A stretch of 64,000 nt of DNA from Dichomitus squalens LYAD-421 SS1. Lineage: Eukaryota; Basidiomycota; Agaricomycetes; Polyporales; Polyporaceae. Below, piece after piece: positions 10,088-22,537 of the stretch (position 1 is its first letter; each line of letters opens with the position of its first letter). The DNA is taken from positions 1,635,163 to 1,699,162 of the forward strand of contig NW_006766883.1 in NCBI RefSeq assembly GCF_000275845.1, read 5' to 3'. Below the pieces are notes generated by a model. It saw nothing but the letters and a program-made list of their open reading frames with translations. It did no database searches and had not been told where the DNA came from. The position numbers and the translations under genes were made by a program.

Positions 10088-11744
10088 TGATGGCATTGAG
10101 CAATGCCGTAGCTGTTGTAGAACCTCCAGCGAGAATTTGAAGTAGCCTTCCCAGGAGCTGTCCGAAGGATCCCGCAGCGTATGCGTAGGCAATATAGGCT
10201 GTCCGTCGTGTACAGAGTCACGACCATGTTCACGTCAGTACTCCTTAGTGAAGGACCTTCGGACTGATGCTGTCCATCAGTCTTATCAAACTCATGCGTT
10301 ATTGTCTTCGGGAGTTCTGCAACTATGCCTAATTCGCTCGAGAAAGCGTGCGGCGAGTAACATCGCGAACAAATGGCTCAGATAATTGGGATGAGTACTC
10401 GTGATCAGGTCAATGCTCACCGCTATTGGCCAGAAGATTTCGAGGAGGGTGTTATAAGGACTGCATCCAAAGTCTCCTGCGCGCGATCGATCGCAGGTGG
10501 GCCTCCTGCATGCACTCTCTACCTTGCTCGTCATCCTCGGACATCATGCTCTCGCTATCGAACATTCGCCGAGTTCGGCGGTTGAGCGCCGCCAGGTTAT
10601 TGCGCGGTGTCTCTCTGCGACGTCGTAGTACTACATCAACTCTTCGCTTTGAAATGGTGACGCCGAACACATTGGACCAGTATCCGTCTGTCCGAGAGGA
10701 CATGATGGTCAACGATATTCTGCTTGTTGGCGGTACGGCGTTGTTGGAGAAGAGCGCAGCCATCCTCGTGCGTACAGAGCGTGAATGCCTTTTCCATGAA
10801 TGACGCTATTTACACCGGATGTAGAGATGGCGGGAAGACGTCGCAGCCGCGTTATCTGACGATGATGGATTCCCTGAAAAGGTGTGCTTTCTGTGCGATG
10901 TCCCATCGACTGGTAGCATCTGCAACTCGGAAGGTTGCACTCACAAGCTTCGGGACCAGTGCGCCCGAGTGTAAGGTCAGCGGAAGCTTCCCAGCCTGTA
11001 TCGCCGCAATCATTGCCCACTGAACGTCCTTGGCAGCTACGCACGGGACACCAACCACATTGTAGTGTCCATTCTTGATTAACTTCGACCTACGAGGAAT
11101 CATAGATATTGTAGCCGAGTTGACACTGTATCTTATGGCATTGCTGGATCAGGATAGGATGGCTGACTCTAGAACGGTATAAGCGCCAGTAGAGAGCCGA
11201 GATGGGCGGGAAGACAATTGGCGACCCCGCTACTCTCTACCGCACACAACGCCGACCAGGCTCTGGGAACAGCGTCCAGTTGACTAGAAGCCGTAGGAGT
11301 CAGGGTGATCGAGTTCCCTGGTTCCGTGCCGCACGTTCGAAGCGTGTACAGGGAGATACGAGCTTATGAAGCGGGGGAAGGGCGCGCGTTAGAGTTGATA
11401 GCGATGTCGACCCACAGCGTTCCCCCCACGATCCGAGGCAGCACGCCGCTTCACTGGGTGAGTGTCAATGCTATATTAACCGCAGAGCGTGTATAGACGA
11501 GTATATGGACGGACATGATGCGCAGATAGTCGTGCCCAAGCCAGGCGTGGTATTTGGCGGCGCCACAAATTCAAGCAGTAGCAAACAAGAACAGCGCTCG
11601 CGACCGCCTTCTGTTCTTCCCCCCGTTCCATTCCTCGCAGCTATCCAGGTAGCGCAGGCCACCCCGTCGTCCTCCCCATCCCCCCCACCGGTTCCTCTCT
11701 CGCCCCTCTCACCTCTCTCACCTCTTTCCTTTCCACTGGCAGTC
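10088..11744. other. Long stretch with no recognisable gene
   Basis: Several 60-125 codon open frames lie on both strands, but none has recognisable motifs or a convincing splice chain. The most protein-like is a minus-strand frame at 10852-11103 (starting MIPRRSKLIKNG, with GVPCVAAKDVQWAM). It could be an exon of an unknown gene or the relic of one. The last 150 bp are strongly CT-rich on the plus strand, consistent with a septin-gene core promoter or 5' UTR. Confidence 0.45.
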
Positions 11745-13478
11745 ATGTCCGACTACGGTTCGACCAACGGTGACGCGTCCGTCTCGCTCTCACCGAGGGC
11801 CAACGCATCCTCTCCTTCTTTGCAGCAGCTTGCGCCCGAGCAGCAGCATGGTCTTTCTCCCATTATTCGGAAAAAGCTGATGGGCTTCGTTGGCTTCGCC
11901 AACCTCCCGAACCAAGTCCACAGGAAGAGTGTCCGCAAGGGGTTCCAGTTCACCGCTATGGTCGTTGGTACGTAGCAACACGTTGCACACGCTGCGAGTA
12001 TTCTGAGTATGTTTGCTCAGGCGAATCTGGCCTCGGCAAGTCGACCTTGATCAACACCCTCTTCAACACCACGCTCTACCCGCCCAAGGTGCCCGTTCCT
12101 CCCAGCGCGGAGCGCCCCTCGACCGTCGCTATTGAGAGCATCAGTGCTGGTGAGAAAACTGATGCTCTAGCCGACACTAGCGTGTTTGAACTGATTCGTC
12201 TTGCCAGACATCGAGGAGAACGGTGTCCGCTTGCGCCTGACTGTCGTCGACACGCCTGGCTTTGGAGACTTCGTCAACAACGATGAGTGGTAAGTCGGAA
12301 TCGCACCACTGCTGCTGCGCTTCCTAACGCGCTTGCCCTAGCTGGAAGCCCATCGTGGAGAATATAGAGGCGCGTTTTGACTCGTATCTCGAGCAGGAGA
12401 ACCGCGTCAACAGGCAAAAAATCGTTGACAACCGCGTCCATGCCTGTCTCTACTTCATTCAGCCTACCGGTCACTCGTGAGTACCACCGTGCGAGAAGAA
12501 TCATATCGAAGAGCGCTCACGCTGTCAATCACACGCAGGCTCAAGCCTATTGATATCGAGTTCATGCGTCAACTTCACACCAGGGTGAACTTGATTCCTA
12601 TCATCGCCAAGGCCGATACCCTCACAGACGAGGAGGTCGCTGACTTCAAGGCCAGGGTAAGTTATTCTAGTACTGCAGTATGGCATTCTAAGTTCTGAAG
12701 GAATCGGGCTCCAGGTGCTTGCGGACATTGCGCACCATAAGATTCAAATCTTCGAGGCGCCAACATACGAGAACGAGGACGAGGAGGCCGTTGCGGAGGC
12801 CAAGGAGATTGCCAGCAAAATTCCGTTTGCTGTCGTTGGCTCCGACAGGATTGTCAAGACTCCTGATGGCCGCGAGGTTCGCGGCCGTGCGTACCCGTGG
12901 GGTGTCGTCGAGGTCGACAACGAAGATCACTGCGACTTCGTCAAGCTCCGCCAGATGCTCGTTCGCACCTATATGGAGGAGCTCCGCGAGTACACCAATG
13001 ATGTTCTCTACGAGAACTGGCGAACAGAGAAACTTCTCAGCATGGGTGTCGTACAGGATTCGACCGTCTTCAAGGAGATTAAGTAAGCGTTGCAGTAATC
13101 CAGGTTTCCATGCATATGTTCTGATCACTATGGTTAGTCCTGCTATCCGTATCCAGGAGGAGCGTATCATGCACGAGGCTAAACTCGCGAAGATGGAGGC
13201 GGAGATGAAGTTGGTCTTCCAGCAAAAGGTGCAGGAGAAGGAGGCCAAGCTTAAGCAGTCCGAGGAGGAGCTCTATGCTCGTCATCGCGAGATGAAGGAG
13301 GCGTTGGAGAAGCAGCGTCTTGACCTCGAAGACAAGAAGAGGCGGATCGAGAGCGGTCGCCCGCTGACACCCGAGAAGCAGAGCGTACGTGCAACCCTTC
13401 GCAATTCGAAGCAACCGATCTCTCACTTTGATTCGACTTTCATAGACCGGCAGGAAGAAGAACTTCTTGCGTGGATAA
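11745..13478 (+). CDS. CDC3: Septin, Cdc3-type
   Basis: GTP-binding filament protein of septin rings and collars at septa and growth sites. From ATG 11745 an acidic/Ser-rich N-terminus leads to [18 protein letters not shown], a polybasic lipid-binding stretch, the P-loop GESGLGKST, switch II DTPGFGD, the G4-like motif AKAD, and the septin unique element up to FKEIN. A long C-terminal coiled coil follows (about 13155-13380), rich in Glu/Lys heptads such as [20 protein letters not shown]. The last exon adds [10 protein letters not shown]. Six to seven short introns interrupt it. The coiled-coil sequence pattern ([12 protein letters not shown]) matches Cdc3 better than Cdc10, Cdc11 or Cdc12. It was assembled across splice sites, so exact junctions are inferred. 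Confidence 0.92.
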
Positions 13479-13927
13479 GGGGTCTTTGGGAATGTATCTT
13501 GCATTTTGATTTCGCTTGCTCTGTCTCAGTGGTGTTGCCTTACTTAGTCTCCTATATTCTGCCGTTTTGCTGCGCTGCACTACCGTACATCTCTGGTTCC
13601 TATGATGCGTTTGTCGTTGATAATCCCGTACGTAGTGTCTTTCACGACACTCGCCCACGCTCCTTACTCCTGGATACCACCTTGTCTCATCATTTCGTCC
13701 GTAGTACGGTCTGTTCGCTCCCTACTCAAAACTCGGACTGTAGCGAGCCGCATGAATTTTCTTATGACATACCCTATTCTGCGACGCCCTATGCGGATGG
13801 CTTCCGATATACTATTTCGAATGAAAAGCGACTTGATCATTGTCAACATCGCCAAACATGTGCTGTGGCGTCAGCTATTCGCGGCACTCTCCAAGGCTTC
13901 CGCTAATACTCCTTGCTCTGTACTACC
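13479..13927. other. Intergenic between septin and transportin genes
   Basis: No gene is seen. The stretch probably carries the septin 3' UTR and the promoter of the transportin gene. A plus-strand open frame that runs through it from the septin region is a frame shadow. Confidence 0.45.
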
Positions 13928-16900
13928 ATGGCCAACAATGCCAATGTGCAGGCTGTCCTCTCCGCACTCGATGTGTTCAGCCGAGCACCAGAGAAGGCTG
14001 CGTTAGAGCAGGCCAACACCTGGCTGCAGGATTTCCAGCATTCTGTAAATATCCGTTTCGCCTGGTACTTCGGAGGACCGCGACGTCTAACACACCGCTT
14101 CCAACCCCTGCCAGTCCGAGGCCTGGTCAACATGTAACTTCCTTCTCCTGTCTCCTGATGCCCCGCCGGCGGCGAAGCTATTCGCGGCACAAACGTTCAG
14201 GGCAAAGGTGTGTTCGTCCATCACACTGCACGCGTGTGCTACGGCCGATCGCCGAGTCCTTTACATAGGTCACCTATGATCTTGGAGAAATGAGCAACGA
14301 TGACCTCTTTCGCCTCCGAGACACCCTCTTGACTGCACTGCAGACATATCATGCCGGACCGCGCACCATTCTGGTTCAGCTCTGCCTGGCCATCTCTGCA
14401 CTCGCATTGCAATTCCCTGCTTGGGAGGATCCCTTGGAGACTATGATCCAATCATTCGGGAAGAACCCAACATACATTCCTGCGATGCTGCAATTCCTCA
14501 TCATCCTCCCTGAGGAAGTCACCTCGAATACCAAGATCCCGATCACAGTGAGTGGCGTCCAATATCTTGTGGGTACGCGCGTGTTCAATTGTGGCGATGC
14601 ATCGGAACAGGACGACGAGTACAAGGAGAGAGCAGCGAAGTTGCTGACGGCGAATGCACTGAAGGTGATAGAGCTGTTGTCGGCGTATCTGCAGGCTCCA
14701 GGTGAGTGCTATTTGTTGTTGCTCAATGTTCTTGAGATCCGAAAATCTGCGCGTCTGTTGCAGGCGTAACCTTCGCCGTCCAGGCGCAAGTCTTCAATGC
14801 GCTGAGCTCCTGGCTTGCTTCCGGCGAGATCATCGCGATGTCTCTGCTCAATTCGCCACTTCTCGCATACACCTTCCAGGCCCTCGCATCGGACGATCTT
14901 TTTGATTCTGCCGTTTCTGCTGTCTGTGACCTCATTCACGAGACACAGGAAGTCGAAGACAACATGCCGGTAATCGAGGTGATCGTCCCAGAGGTCATTG
15001 CGCTCAAGCCGAAGTTGGCGGAATATAAGGACGACCCAGAGAAGATCAGGGGACTCGCACGTATTTTCGCGGAGGCTGGAGAGGCTTACCGCAGCCTCTT
15101 ACTGCATCACCCAGAGACGTTCTTCCCTATCGTGGAGGCCATCGGAGAGTGTTCCGCGTACCCCGACCTCGACATTGTCCCGATCACTTTTAGCTTCTGG
15201 ATGCGCCTTGCGCAAAGCATCGGCAAGAAGTCTTCGGTCTCGCCACTCTTCCTTGACGCGTACAGGGCGCTCATGGGTGTCATCATTCGTCACTTGCACT
15301 TCCCCGCCGACATCACGTCTCTGACTGGTCAGGAAGCGGAGAACTTCCGTTCTTTCCGCCATGTCATGGGTGATACTCTCAAAGATTGTTGCTACGTCCT
15401 TGGGACGGATAAGTGTCTCATAGCGGCCTACGAATTGATCACGAACGGCCTCTCGCGTGGACCCAACATCTCCTGGCAGGAAGTAGAGGCGCCACTGTTC
15501 GCAATGCGGTCCATGGGTGCGGAAGTCGACCCGAACGACGATCAGGCAGTCCCGAAGATCATGGACCTCATTCCATCTCTCCCAGCTCACCCTCGAGTTC
15601 GATACGCCGCGTTGCTCATCATCTCCCGTTACACGGAATGGATCAACAAGCACCCCGACTACATACCCTACCAGCTACAGTATATCTCCGCAGGTTTCGA
15701 GGACAGCGATCAAGAGGTGAACGCTGCTGCCGGGCAGGCCCTCAAGTATCTTTGCCAAGATTGCAAACGGGTGCGCAGACCTCCTCCTCCTGGTGCGACT
15801 CAGCTGAGTCGTTCTGGTTTCCAGCATCTCGTCGAGTTCTTGCCGACGCTGCACTCATTCTTGGCTACGATGGGCTCAAAGCTCGTGCAAGACGACAAGG
15901 TGCAGGTGTATGAGGCGATCGCGTACGTCATCTCGGCTATGCCGATGGAGCAAGCTGCCGTGTCACTGCGCACCTTCTCGTTGGATATCCTTGCGCGAGT
16001 GCACAACATGACAACAAAAACGACGCCTGTCACGAAGGACGAGATCGTCAACATTGCCAGTGAGTGTACTGCAGCGTTCAAAACGCTCACCAACTTGTGG
16101 CTGACCATATGTGCAGACGATCTCGAGAATTTGGAGGTGATGATGACGGTCATACAGTCTTTTGGCGAACAGCTTCCTGCTGCTTGCCAAAATACGCATC
16201 AGGAGGCCTGGGCTGTGTTCGAACCATTCCTCGTCAAGTATGGTTCGGAGTATCCCGTCTGTGAGCGCACGACTCGTGTGCTCCGTCAGGGACTGAACTT
16301 CTTCGGTTCGGCTGTCTTGCCAATCGTGCCGTCAGTCCTGACGAGGATGGCTGCTTTATTCGAGTCCTACGGCTTCTCGAGTTACTTGTGGATGGCCGGG
16401 AAGCTGATCGGCCGCTTCGGTGACGAAGAGGACCCGAGGGTGCGTTCGGCCTTCAAAGAGGTCTATGAGCGGTCGTCGAACAAGCTGGTCGCCATTCTCA
16501 ATGAAAAGTCGCCACAAGTGATACCCGACGGTAGGCACACGTGAGCTGCTTCACCAGCCATCCGCTAATCTAGCTCTTTAGTCTTGGAAGATTATCTGCA
16601 GATGCTTCTGCAGATGATCGAGTTTACGCCGGATGTTTTCTTCCCGTCGCCCGCTTTCCCAATTGCATTCCGTGTTGCAATGGCGTCACTCGTCCTTGTA
16701 CACTCTGACATTGTTTTCGCAGCACTAGACCTCCTTCGCACGATCCTCACGCATGACAGTCTCGCACCGACGACAACGCCGCCTCCTCCGAAGTTCCTTA
16801 TTTATGCCGCTGCTATCAAGCCTGTTGTCGAGCGAGAAGGTGCCGAGTTGACTGGCTACCTCCTGTCCGGTATTGTGGGCGACTTCCCGGAAGAGTCCAT

Positions 16901-17210
16901 CCCTATGGTCGTGACTATCTTCCGCGCTTTGGGCTCGATTTGGCCGCACCAGCTCCTCGCTTGGCTGCCTCCAATTGTGCAGGCGCTGCCGTCCGCTTCG
17001 GTCTCAGATGCAGTGAAAACGACTTTTGTAACGGACATCAACAGGTGAGTATATCACTGGCACGTACGTCTGTCAGGAGAGACGCTGACGCCTTAACGCA
17101 GTGGGGTTCAGTTGGGCAAATATGAAGAGGTGAAGTATGCGATCCGGACCCTTCATCGAGCCTCACGGAAAGCGCGGGAACGGCGGCGTGCTGGACCGTT
17201 GGAAGGTTGA
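13928..17210 (+). CDS. MTR10: Nuclear import receptor Mtr10 / transportin-3 (importin-beta family)
   Basis: Karyopherin that carries SR-type/RNA-binding proteins such as Npl3 into the nucleus (established for Mtr10/TNPO3). The start MANNANVQAVLSALDVFSR opens an importin-beta N-terminal repeat, continuing over an intron into SSEAWSTCNFLLLSP and PPAAKLFAAQTFRAK. An exportin-1-like block follows (TYDLGEMSNDDLFRLRDTL, TILVQLCLAISALALQF), then HEAT-type helical repeats to the end. Most of the protein lies in one large exon, about 14770-16540. The last exons encode QMIEFTPDVFFPSPAFPIAF and a basic tail ending RRAGPLEG. Total length, about 930 aa, suits the family. The start is chosen because its context (ccATGg) and sequence fit the conserved N-terminus. 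Confidence 0.9.
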
Positions 17211-17470
17211 GTTTAGGGACAGCAGTTAGAAAAGCAGTGTATGCATACGACTCGAGTATAAATACAACAGCATGTACGTCTCACTACCAGTTGGGAGCCT
17301 GAGGGGGATTCGCATTCAATATCACGAGCGCGGCGCACCGGCAACCTGTGCCGTGGTCGATACGGACGGACGGCGCACGTGCATGATGTGCCAAAAGAGG
17401 AGTGATGCACTGGCTCTTGACGCGGTCGTGTCTCGCGAGCCAGCACAACTCTCTTCTTCCTCCCCCTCCG

Positions 17471-18926
17471 ATGCTTCGTCGTGCTGGACAATCCCTTTCG
17501 TCCGCAGGTAACCCTAGGGTCCCTGCTCCGATCCCTAGCTCCATCGTCCTGACCTCTCCGCTTTGAAAATAGCTGGGCGCCGGGCGTTCTCCCAGTCTGC
17601 GGCCCGCCGCTCTTATGATGACACTATCCGGAATCTCCTTATCCACAAAGACACTAAGGTTTTGTGCCAAGGTCTCACCGGAAAGACTGTGAGCTTACAT
17701 GCGAGGAGTACGGTATGCATGTGCTAATCTCTGCGTCGTCAGGGTACTTTCCATGTAAAAGAGGCACTCGAGTTCGGCACTCGCATGGTCGGCGGTGTTT
17801 CGCCCAAGAAGGCCGGCCAGACCCACCTCGGCCTTCCTATCTTCGGTTCCGTGAAGGAGGTGCGTCTGCCAACCATGAAGCACGAGCTTCGCGCGCTGAT
17901 TTGTGCAATGCAGGCCGTGCGGGAGACCCAGCCTGATGCTACTGTCCTCTACGTTCCTCCGCCCACCGCAGCGGACGCCATCCTTGAGGCCATCGAGAAC
18001 GAGATCGGTCTCATTGTCGCGATTACGGAGGGCATTCCCCAGCAGGATGAGGTCAAGGTACGTGACGCCTCCCCCGAGTTACTGCGAGTTCGTTGCGAGC
18101 GCCTTCTCTCCTGCGAAATAGATCCACCAAGCTCTCAGGAGCCAATCCAAATCGCGTCTAGTTGGCCCTAACTGCCCTGGTATCATCAACCCTGAAGGAT
18201 GCAAGATGGGTATCCAGCCCGGCATCATCCATAAGCCCGGCCGCATTGGTCAGTCTCGCACAGCAAATAGTTCCAGCAACCTTGATTGACGTGTCGCGCA
18301 GGCATTGTGTCACGCTCGGGCACCCTCACCTACGAGGCCGTCGCGCAAACGACGGGCGTTGGCCTTGGTCAGTCGCTTGTCGTTGGTATTGGTGGTGACC
18401 CCTTCCCTGGCACCAAGCACATCGATGTTGTAAAGCTGTTCCTTGAGGACCCCAGGACTGAGGGTGCGTCCGCCAGTCCCCATATCGCTAATCAAGGCAC
18501 TCAAACTTCTACTTCTCCCTCGTGAAGGTATCGTCCTTATTGGCGAGATTGGTGGTGGTATGGAAGAGGAGGCTGCCGAGTATCTCGAGAAGTACAACAA
18601 GACGCGGGCGAACCCCAAGCCCGTCGTCGGCTTCATCGCTGGCCGTACCGCTCCCCCTGGCAGGCGTATGGGCCACGCTGGCGCCATCATCTCTGGCGGC
18701 AAGGGTAGGTCTATCGTGTCACCTAGCTCACGACCATCGCTAACATGCACTTGCTTCCAGGTGCGGCGTCCGACAAGGTTGCGGCCCTCGAGAAGGCAGG
18801 CGTCCTCGTTACCGACAGTCCCGCAAAGATTGGTTCCACAATGCTGAAGGTACGTCTCCTGCTACATCCATCCATTCAACCACCGAACAATACCCGCAGG
18901 CCATGCAATCGGCTGGTCTCGCATAG
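17471..18926 (+). CDS. LSC1: Succinyl-CoA ligase alpha subunit, mitochondrial
   Basis: TCA-cycle enzyme subunit that interconverts succinyl-CoA and succinate with nucleotide triphosphate formation in the mitochondrial matrix. The first exon, [12 protein letters not shown], and the start of the second, [17 protein letters not shown], form a typical mitochondrial presequence. The CoA-binding fold follows: [54 protein letters not shown]. The ligase part has [58 protein letters not shown] and RMGHAGAII with the phospho-histidine. The protein ends AMQSAGLA. Introns are short and numerous, about eight. All catalytic landmarks are present. The beta subunit is not in this window. Confidence 0.95.
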
Positions 18927-19070
18927 ATTGGTTTAGAGGGAGATCATACTGCTAGCAACCCACTTCCAGGTCTGCTTACGTAAATAGACTTAGGATATGG
19001 TCATTGTAACTTGCACTGGGGCCTGCTTATTCGTTATACTCCGCTGCCGGTCCCGCGTACTTATACCACC

Positions 19071-20028
19071 ATGTCCACCATCTATAATCCATCTTCTGCG
19101 TTTCAAGAGGCCGCAAAGTATCTCTCCAGCGCGTCGGCCTTGAGCTCCACGTCTAATACCATCAAACTCGAGGTTCTGAGTCCCTTTGGGCCATCTCGCA
19201 CTCCTGATCGAGAAGTTCTGACGGCTTGACTTGTTTCACGCTTTCGCTTGGGCTCAGGATAGCTCTATGCCACCTTCAAGTACTTGACGGTGAGCCCCAG
19301 TCCGAACACGCCTAGGCCATCGCTATTGGACTTCACCGGGAAGGCGAAATGGGACGCGTGGAAGTCCGCCGGGGAGGCGTACAAAGGCAGGCCTGCGGAT
19401 GCTGAGGCTCGCTACCTAGAGATTGCGCGAAGTCTAGGCTGGGTCGAAGGGAAAGACATTGCGCCTATCCAATCAAAGGCAGCAGAAGCGCATGATGATG
19501 CGAACGAGCCTGCAGACGAGGAGGACGACATCTGGGACAAGGACGAAGACATTGAGGCGCGGAAAAGGAGGGGAGACGGAGGTGCGATGGGCCCCGTGAT
19601 GAGTACGATGTCTGCGGGCGACGAGGAAAACTCGAGTGTCCTCAGCAACCTTGCCATCGCGGGCGACGTGCAGAGCCTCGTTGCGTATCTGGAGGCACAT
19701 CCGGAAGCGGTCGTCGACACGCCAGACGAAAATGTGAGTCGCACTCGAGATAAACTGATATGTCTTTGCTGATCAGACGGACCACAGGGTTATACTCCCT
19801 TGCATTTAGCGGCGGACCGTGGACATCTCGCAGTGGTGAAGGCGCTGCTTGAGCGAGGGGCGCATAAGGATATCAAGGTACGCTAAGACCCTCTTCCATC
19901 AGACGTTCAGAATCATGCAACTCCCCTGGAAGGACGAGGACGACCTCACAGCGAAAGAACTGGCGGAAATCGCAGGACATACTGAAATTGTAGACCTGCT
20001 GTCGAATGCGCAAAATGTACCAATATGA
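19071..20028 (+). CDS. Acyl-CoA-binding domain protein with ankyrin repeats (ACBD6-like)
   Basis: Binds long-chain acyl-CoA esters through an N-terminal ACBP domain. The start (ATG 19071) gives MSTIYNPSSAFQEAAKYLSS, then, over an intron, LYATFKYLTVSPSPNTPRP and LLDFTGKAKWDAWKSAGEAY, the ACBP signature. An acidic linker (DEEDDIWDKDEDIEARKRR) connects to one or two ankyrin repeats, NGYTPLHLAADRGHLAVVKALLERG (written here as the family block) and DLTAKELAEIAGHTEIVDLL. This domain order is that of human ACBD6. Three short introns are clear. It lies about 145 bp downstream of the succinyl-CoA ligase gene on the same strand. The role in lipid transfer or acyl-CoA supply is inferred from the family. 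Confidence 0.9.
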
Positions 20029-20211
20029 CCCTTCACCCCACCGCAACCGTCCCTCCCCGCATCGTTGCTTCCCTCGTGTCATCGTGACATGCCAGTGTAT
20101 CTAGATTGGTTGGAAAGCAGAGCCCTGTGCGTCCGGGGTCGAGAGTGTGTCTGTGCGTGGAGTACACCAGCTTGGATACGGGGCGCGTTCCGTCCGTCAT
20201 GAGACCGTGTA

Positions 20212-20631
20212 TCATGCGGAAGGCCGTGACGCAGCCTTTGGTCGTGGCGTAGCGGGTGCCTTAGAGACGGCCTTGGATGGAGCTGGTGCTTTTGGAGCGA
20301 CCGCCGATGCAGGCGGAGATGGTGGAAGAATACCGCCCTGCCCCCCCGTTATAAGCACGCGTGACGCGGAAGCGAGGGCGAATGCACACACCATTTGAAG
20401 CAGCTTCGTCACAGTTTTGCTTGGAGTGGCACCGACGTTCAGCCAGTACTTGAGCCTCTGCACGCTCCATTGGATTGTCTTCGTACTCTCTCCGGGATTC
20501 AGGTGCGGGTTGTAGATGCCAAGCAGCTCAATGGGCTTTGCGTTCCGCCGCTGGCGTTGATTTACGGCTACGATGTGGAGAATGCGGTTGTTGCGGAGGC
20601 CGTGCATAGCCATGCGTATCCGGACAGCCAT
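20212..20631 (-). CDS. MRPS16: Mitochondrial ribosomal protein bS16m
   Basis: Bacterial-type S16 protein of the mitochondrial small ribosomal subunit. Read on the minus strand from 20631: MAVRIRMAMHGLRNNRILHI, then RRNAKPIELLGIYNPHLNPG and WSVQRLKYWLNVGATPSKTV, which cover the whole S16 fold. A likely intron after LLQM (gtgtgt donor) joins to GGILPPSPPAS. The tail is rich in Ala, Pro and Lys and ends SRPSA; such extensions are common in fungal mitoribosomal proteins. Another ATG lies in frame 70 codons upstream at 20841, but the conserved N-terminus argues for 20631. It is convergent with the ACBD6-like gene, about 180 bp apart. Confidence 0.9.
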   Translation of the reverse strand: MAVRIRMAMHGLRNNRILHIVAVNQRQRRNAKPIELLGIYNPHLNPGESTKTIQWSVQRLKYWLNVGATPSKTVTKLLQMVCAFALASASRVLITGGQGGILPPSPPASAVAPKAPAPSKAVSKAPATPRPKAASRPSA

Positions 20632-22004
20632 GGTGGAGCGTAGAGAGAGGGAGGGAGGCAAAGGGAGGGCCCCCACGAAGTCGAGTAGAGCCACTGACAC
20701 GGAGAGGAGACACGGGTGGGCGCCTGTGAATTGTTTCGGCGTGCGGTTACAGTCCGCGCGCTTTGATCCGCCTCTGGACTCGGACAGACGCAGTCTTCTC
20801 TTGCGCTTCCCGCTTTCAATGGTTGTCTGTTGGTGCAACATACACAACTCGCACGAAAGGTTAGACAATACGCATCGATACTTGAAAGTGTAATCGAGTC
20901 CGGCAAAGCAGGGGACATCTACTGGGGTCAGCCAGTATTCCTCTTCGTTGGAGCATACAATAGTTGCCCTGTTGCTGTCCTGCGCACTGCGCTGGACCTA
21001 TTAAACTTACCCAGGTCGACATTAATATCCACACATCCTTACCCCAATACATTAGCTGCCTGGGGCACCGGGTATCGCCGTGAGCTCCAAATCCTTCGGC
21101 TCACCGACCTCGAGTCCCCGCGGATGACATGGTACGCAGCGAGGGAGCCGCTGACTGTCCACACTGCATCAATGCGAAGTACGATGCTCCAATATGGCTG
21201 TGCTTCGGTCGTGATCAGTGTTAAACGTAAATCCCCTACTCGGGTGGCAGAGCTTGCTCAATTCCTACTACCAGCTCTCACATAGTATGACGTTCCGGCA
21301 GTGACACTCCTAAGTAGTTAGCCCATTAGGGGGAGGTAGCCTGCAGAAAGTCTCAATATCCTCATTGATGTGATGCTTCCCCACAACGACTCAACTTGAG
21401 AGTGGTGGGAATGGAGTTCACAGTGCATGCGACATATCGGGCGGGCGCCGAGTAGTACGTACAACCAGCCCTATGATACTCCACGTGTATTGAAACCAAA
21501 CCTTGACCGCTATAGGTCGCATCGCTCGCATCACAGCTGTCCAGGCCTCACTTCTCGCGTATAGGGGATGTTCCTTTGTGAGTCCCGAACCCTCCTGCGG
21601 TCTCGGAGATGCCAAGTACTACGATCCGACATGCTTCTCATGTTGACGTACCGCGACAAGATCTCTCATTATAGTGGATTCAGAAGGAACGGATAGGCAT
21701 GACGTTTGAATACACTGGGTTATGTGCCTACATGAAAGCCTTCAGTCACTGAGTAACCTGCTGGGGAGTCTAGACAAGAGAGATGCTGACTGATACGTTG
21801 CACAATACAATCACATAGATCGGCATGTCATCCAGGAAGGCGCAGAACAGTGGACCCCGTTCTTCATAAGCGAGTCCAGCGGATCCGGGGGCTGTCAACC
21901 TTTCCTGTCCGGTCACAGTCAGAGGTGGGTGTATTTATGCGTCAAATGCCCTGCGGTGACATTCGCTCACCCAAGGCGACCTTCACATCATTGCACAGGT
22001 CAAG
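20632..22004. other. Gene-free stretch upstream of bS16m
   Basis: No recognisable coding region. A plus-strand open frame at about 20830-21285 lacks family features and overlaps the bS16m 5' region in antisense, so it is not called. The stretch is probably promoter sequence followed by non-coding accessory DNA leading to the inverted-repeat element. Confidence 0.4.
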
Positions 22005-22398
22005 GAGTAGCCTACAACGAGGTATGTAAACCTCTGGGATATCGGGCCAGGGAGGTATGAGACCTCCCAGCCACGCATATGATTGGCTGTCAGCCTAGGA
22101 CATCAATACGGGCGCATCAGTTTTTGATAGCTGGAACGGTGTACGTACTCGAAGCAACTTCAAGGAGCTCAAATGAAAACCATACTCTGAGGAGGTCGCA
22201 GTAATTGACGAGGCAGCATTTGTCTAACAGATGCAGAGTGTTGTGCAGGCATGGCGGGTGAGGAGGGTGGGCGACGCGCGACGCAAAAGACCACCGACGC
22301 TGTCACCACGGGCGCATCAGCGCGCTGGTTTTGATGATCAAAGTTCTCAATCAGCATTGTGGCGTTTGATGCTAGATTTTGGGTTTGCGCGAAGAGGA

Positions 22399-22470
22399 CC
22401 CGCCATTCGTGCTCCCTCCCCTCCCTCGCTGCGCTCGGGGGGTCCCCCGAGCCGGGAGCACTCAGGCGGG
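22399..22470. repeat. Nested GC-rich hairpin inside the element
   Basis: The outer arms 22399-22416 and 22454-22470 pair (gtgctccc with gggagcac, cccgcc with ggcggg). Inside them is a perfect 9-bp stem, 22433-22441 with 22444-22452 (gctcggggg / cccccgagc), with a 2-base loop. A promoter, terminator or structured-RNA role is unproven. Confidence 0.6.
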
Positions 22471-22537
22471 CACTCTAAAGCCTCGTTCGCGCGATAAATA
22501 CAGACGGCGTCCCCTCTTGGGGGAGGAGGAGGTGTGC

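Noticed and set aside
12688..13248. 186-residue minus-strand frame across the septin gene
   Set aside because: Antisense shadow of the conserved septin coding sequence.
12719..13906. 395-residue plus-strand frame running past the septin end
   Set aside because: The conserved septin protein uses another frame in the first part; the septin coiled coil explains only the middle of this frame, and the rest (after 13478) has no features.
15099..15653. 184-residue minus-strand frame inside the transportin gene
   Set aside because: Antisense shadow of a long conserved exon; no family features.
20830..21285. 151-residue plus-strand frame upstream of bS16m
   Set aside because: No recognisable family, no ATG at its beginning, antisense to the 5' region of bS16m.
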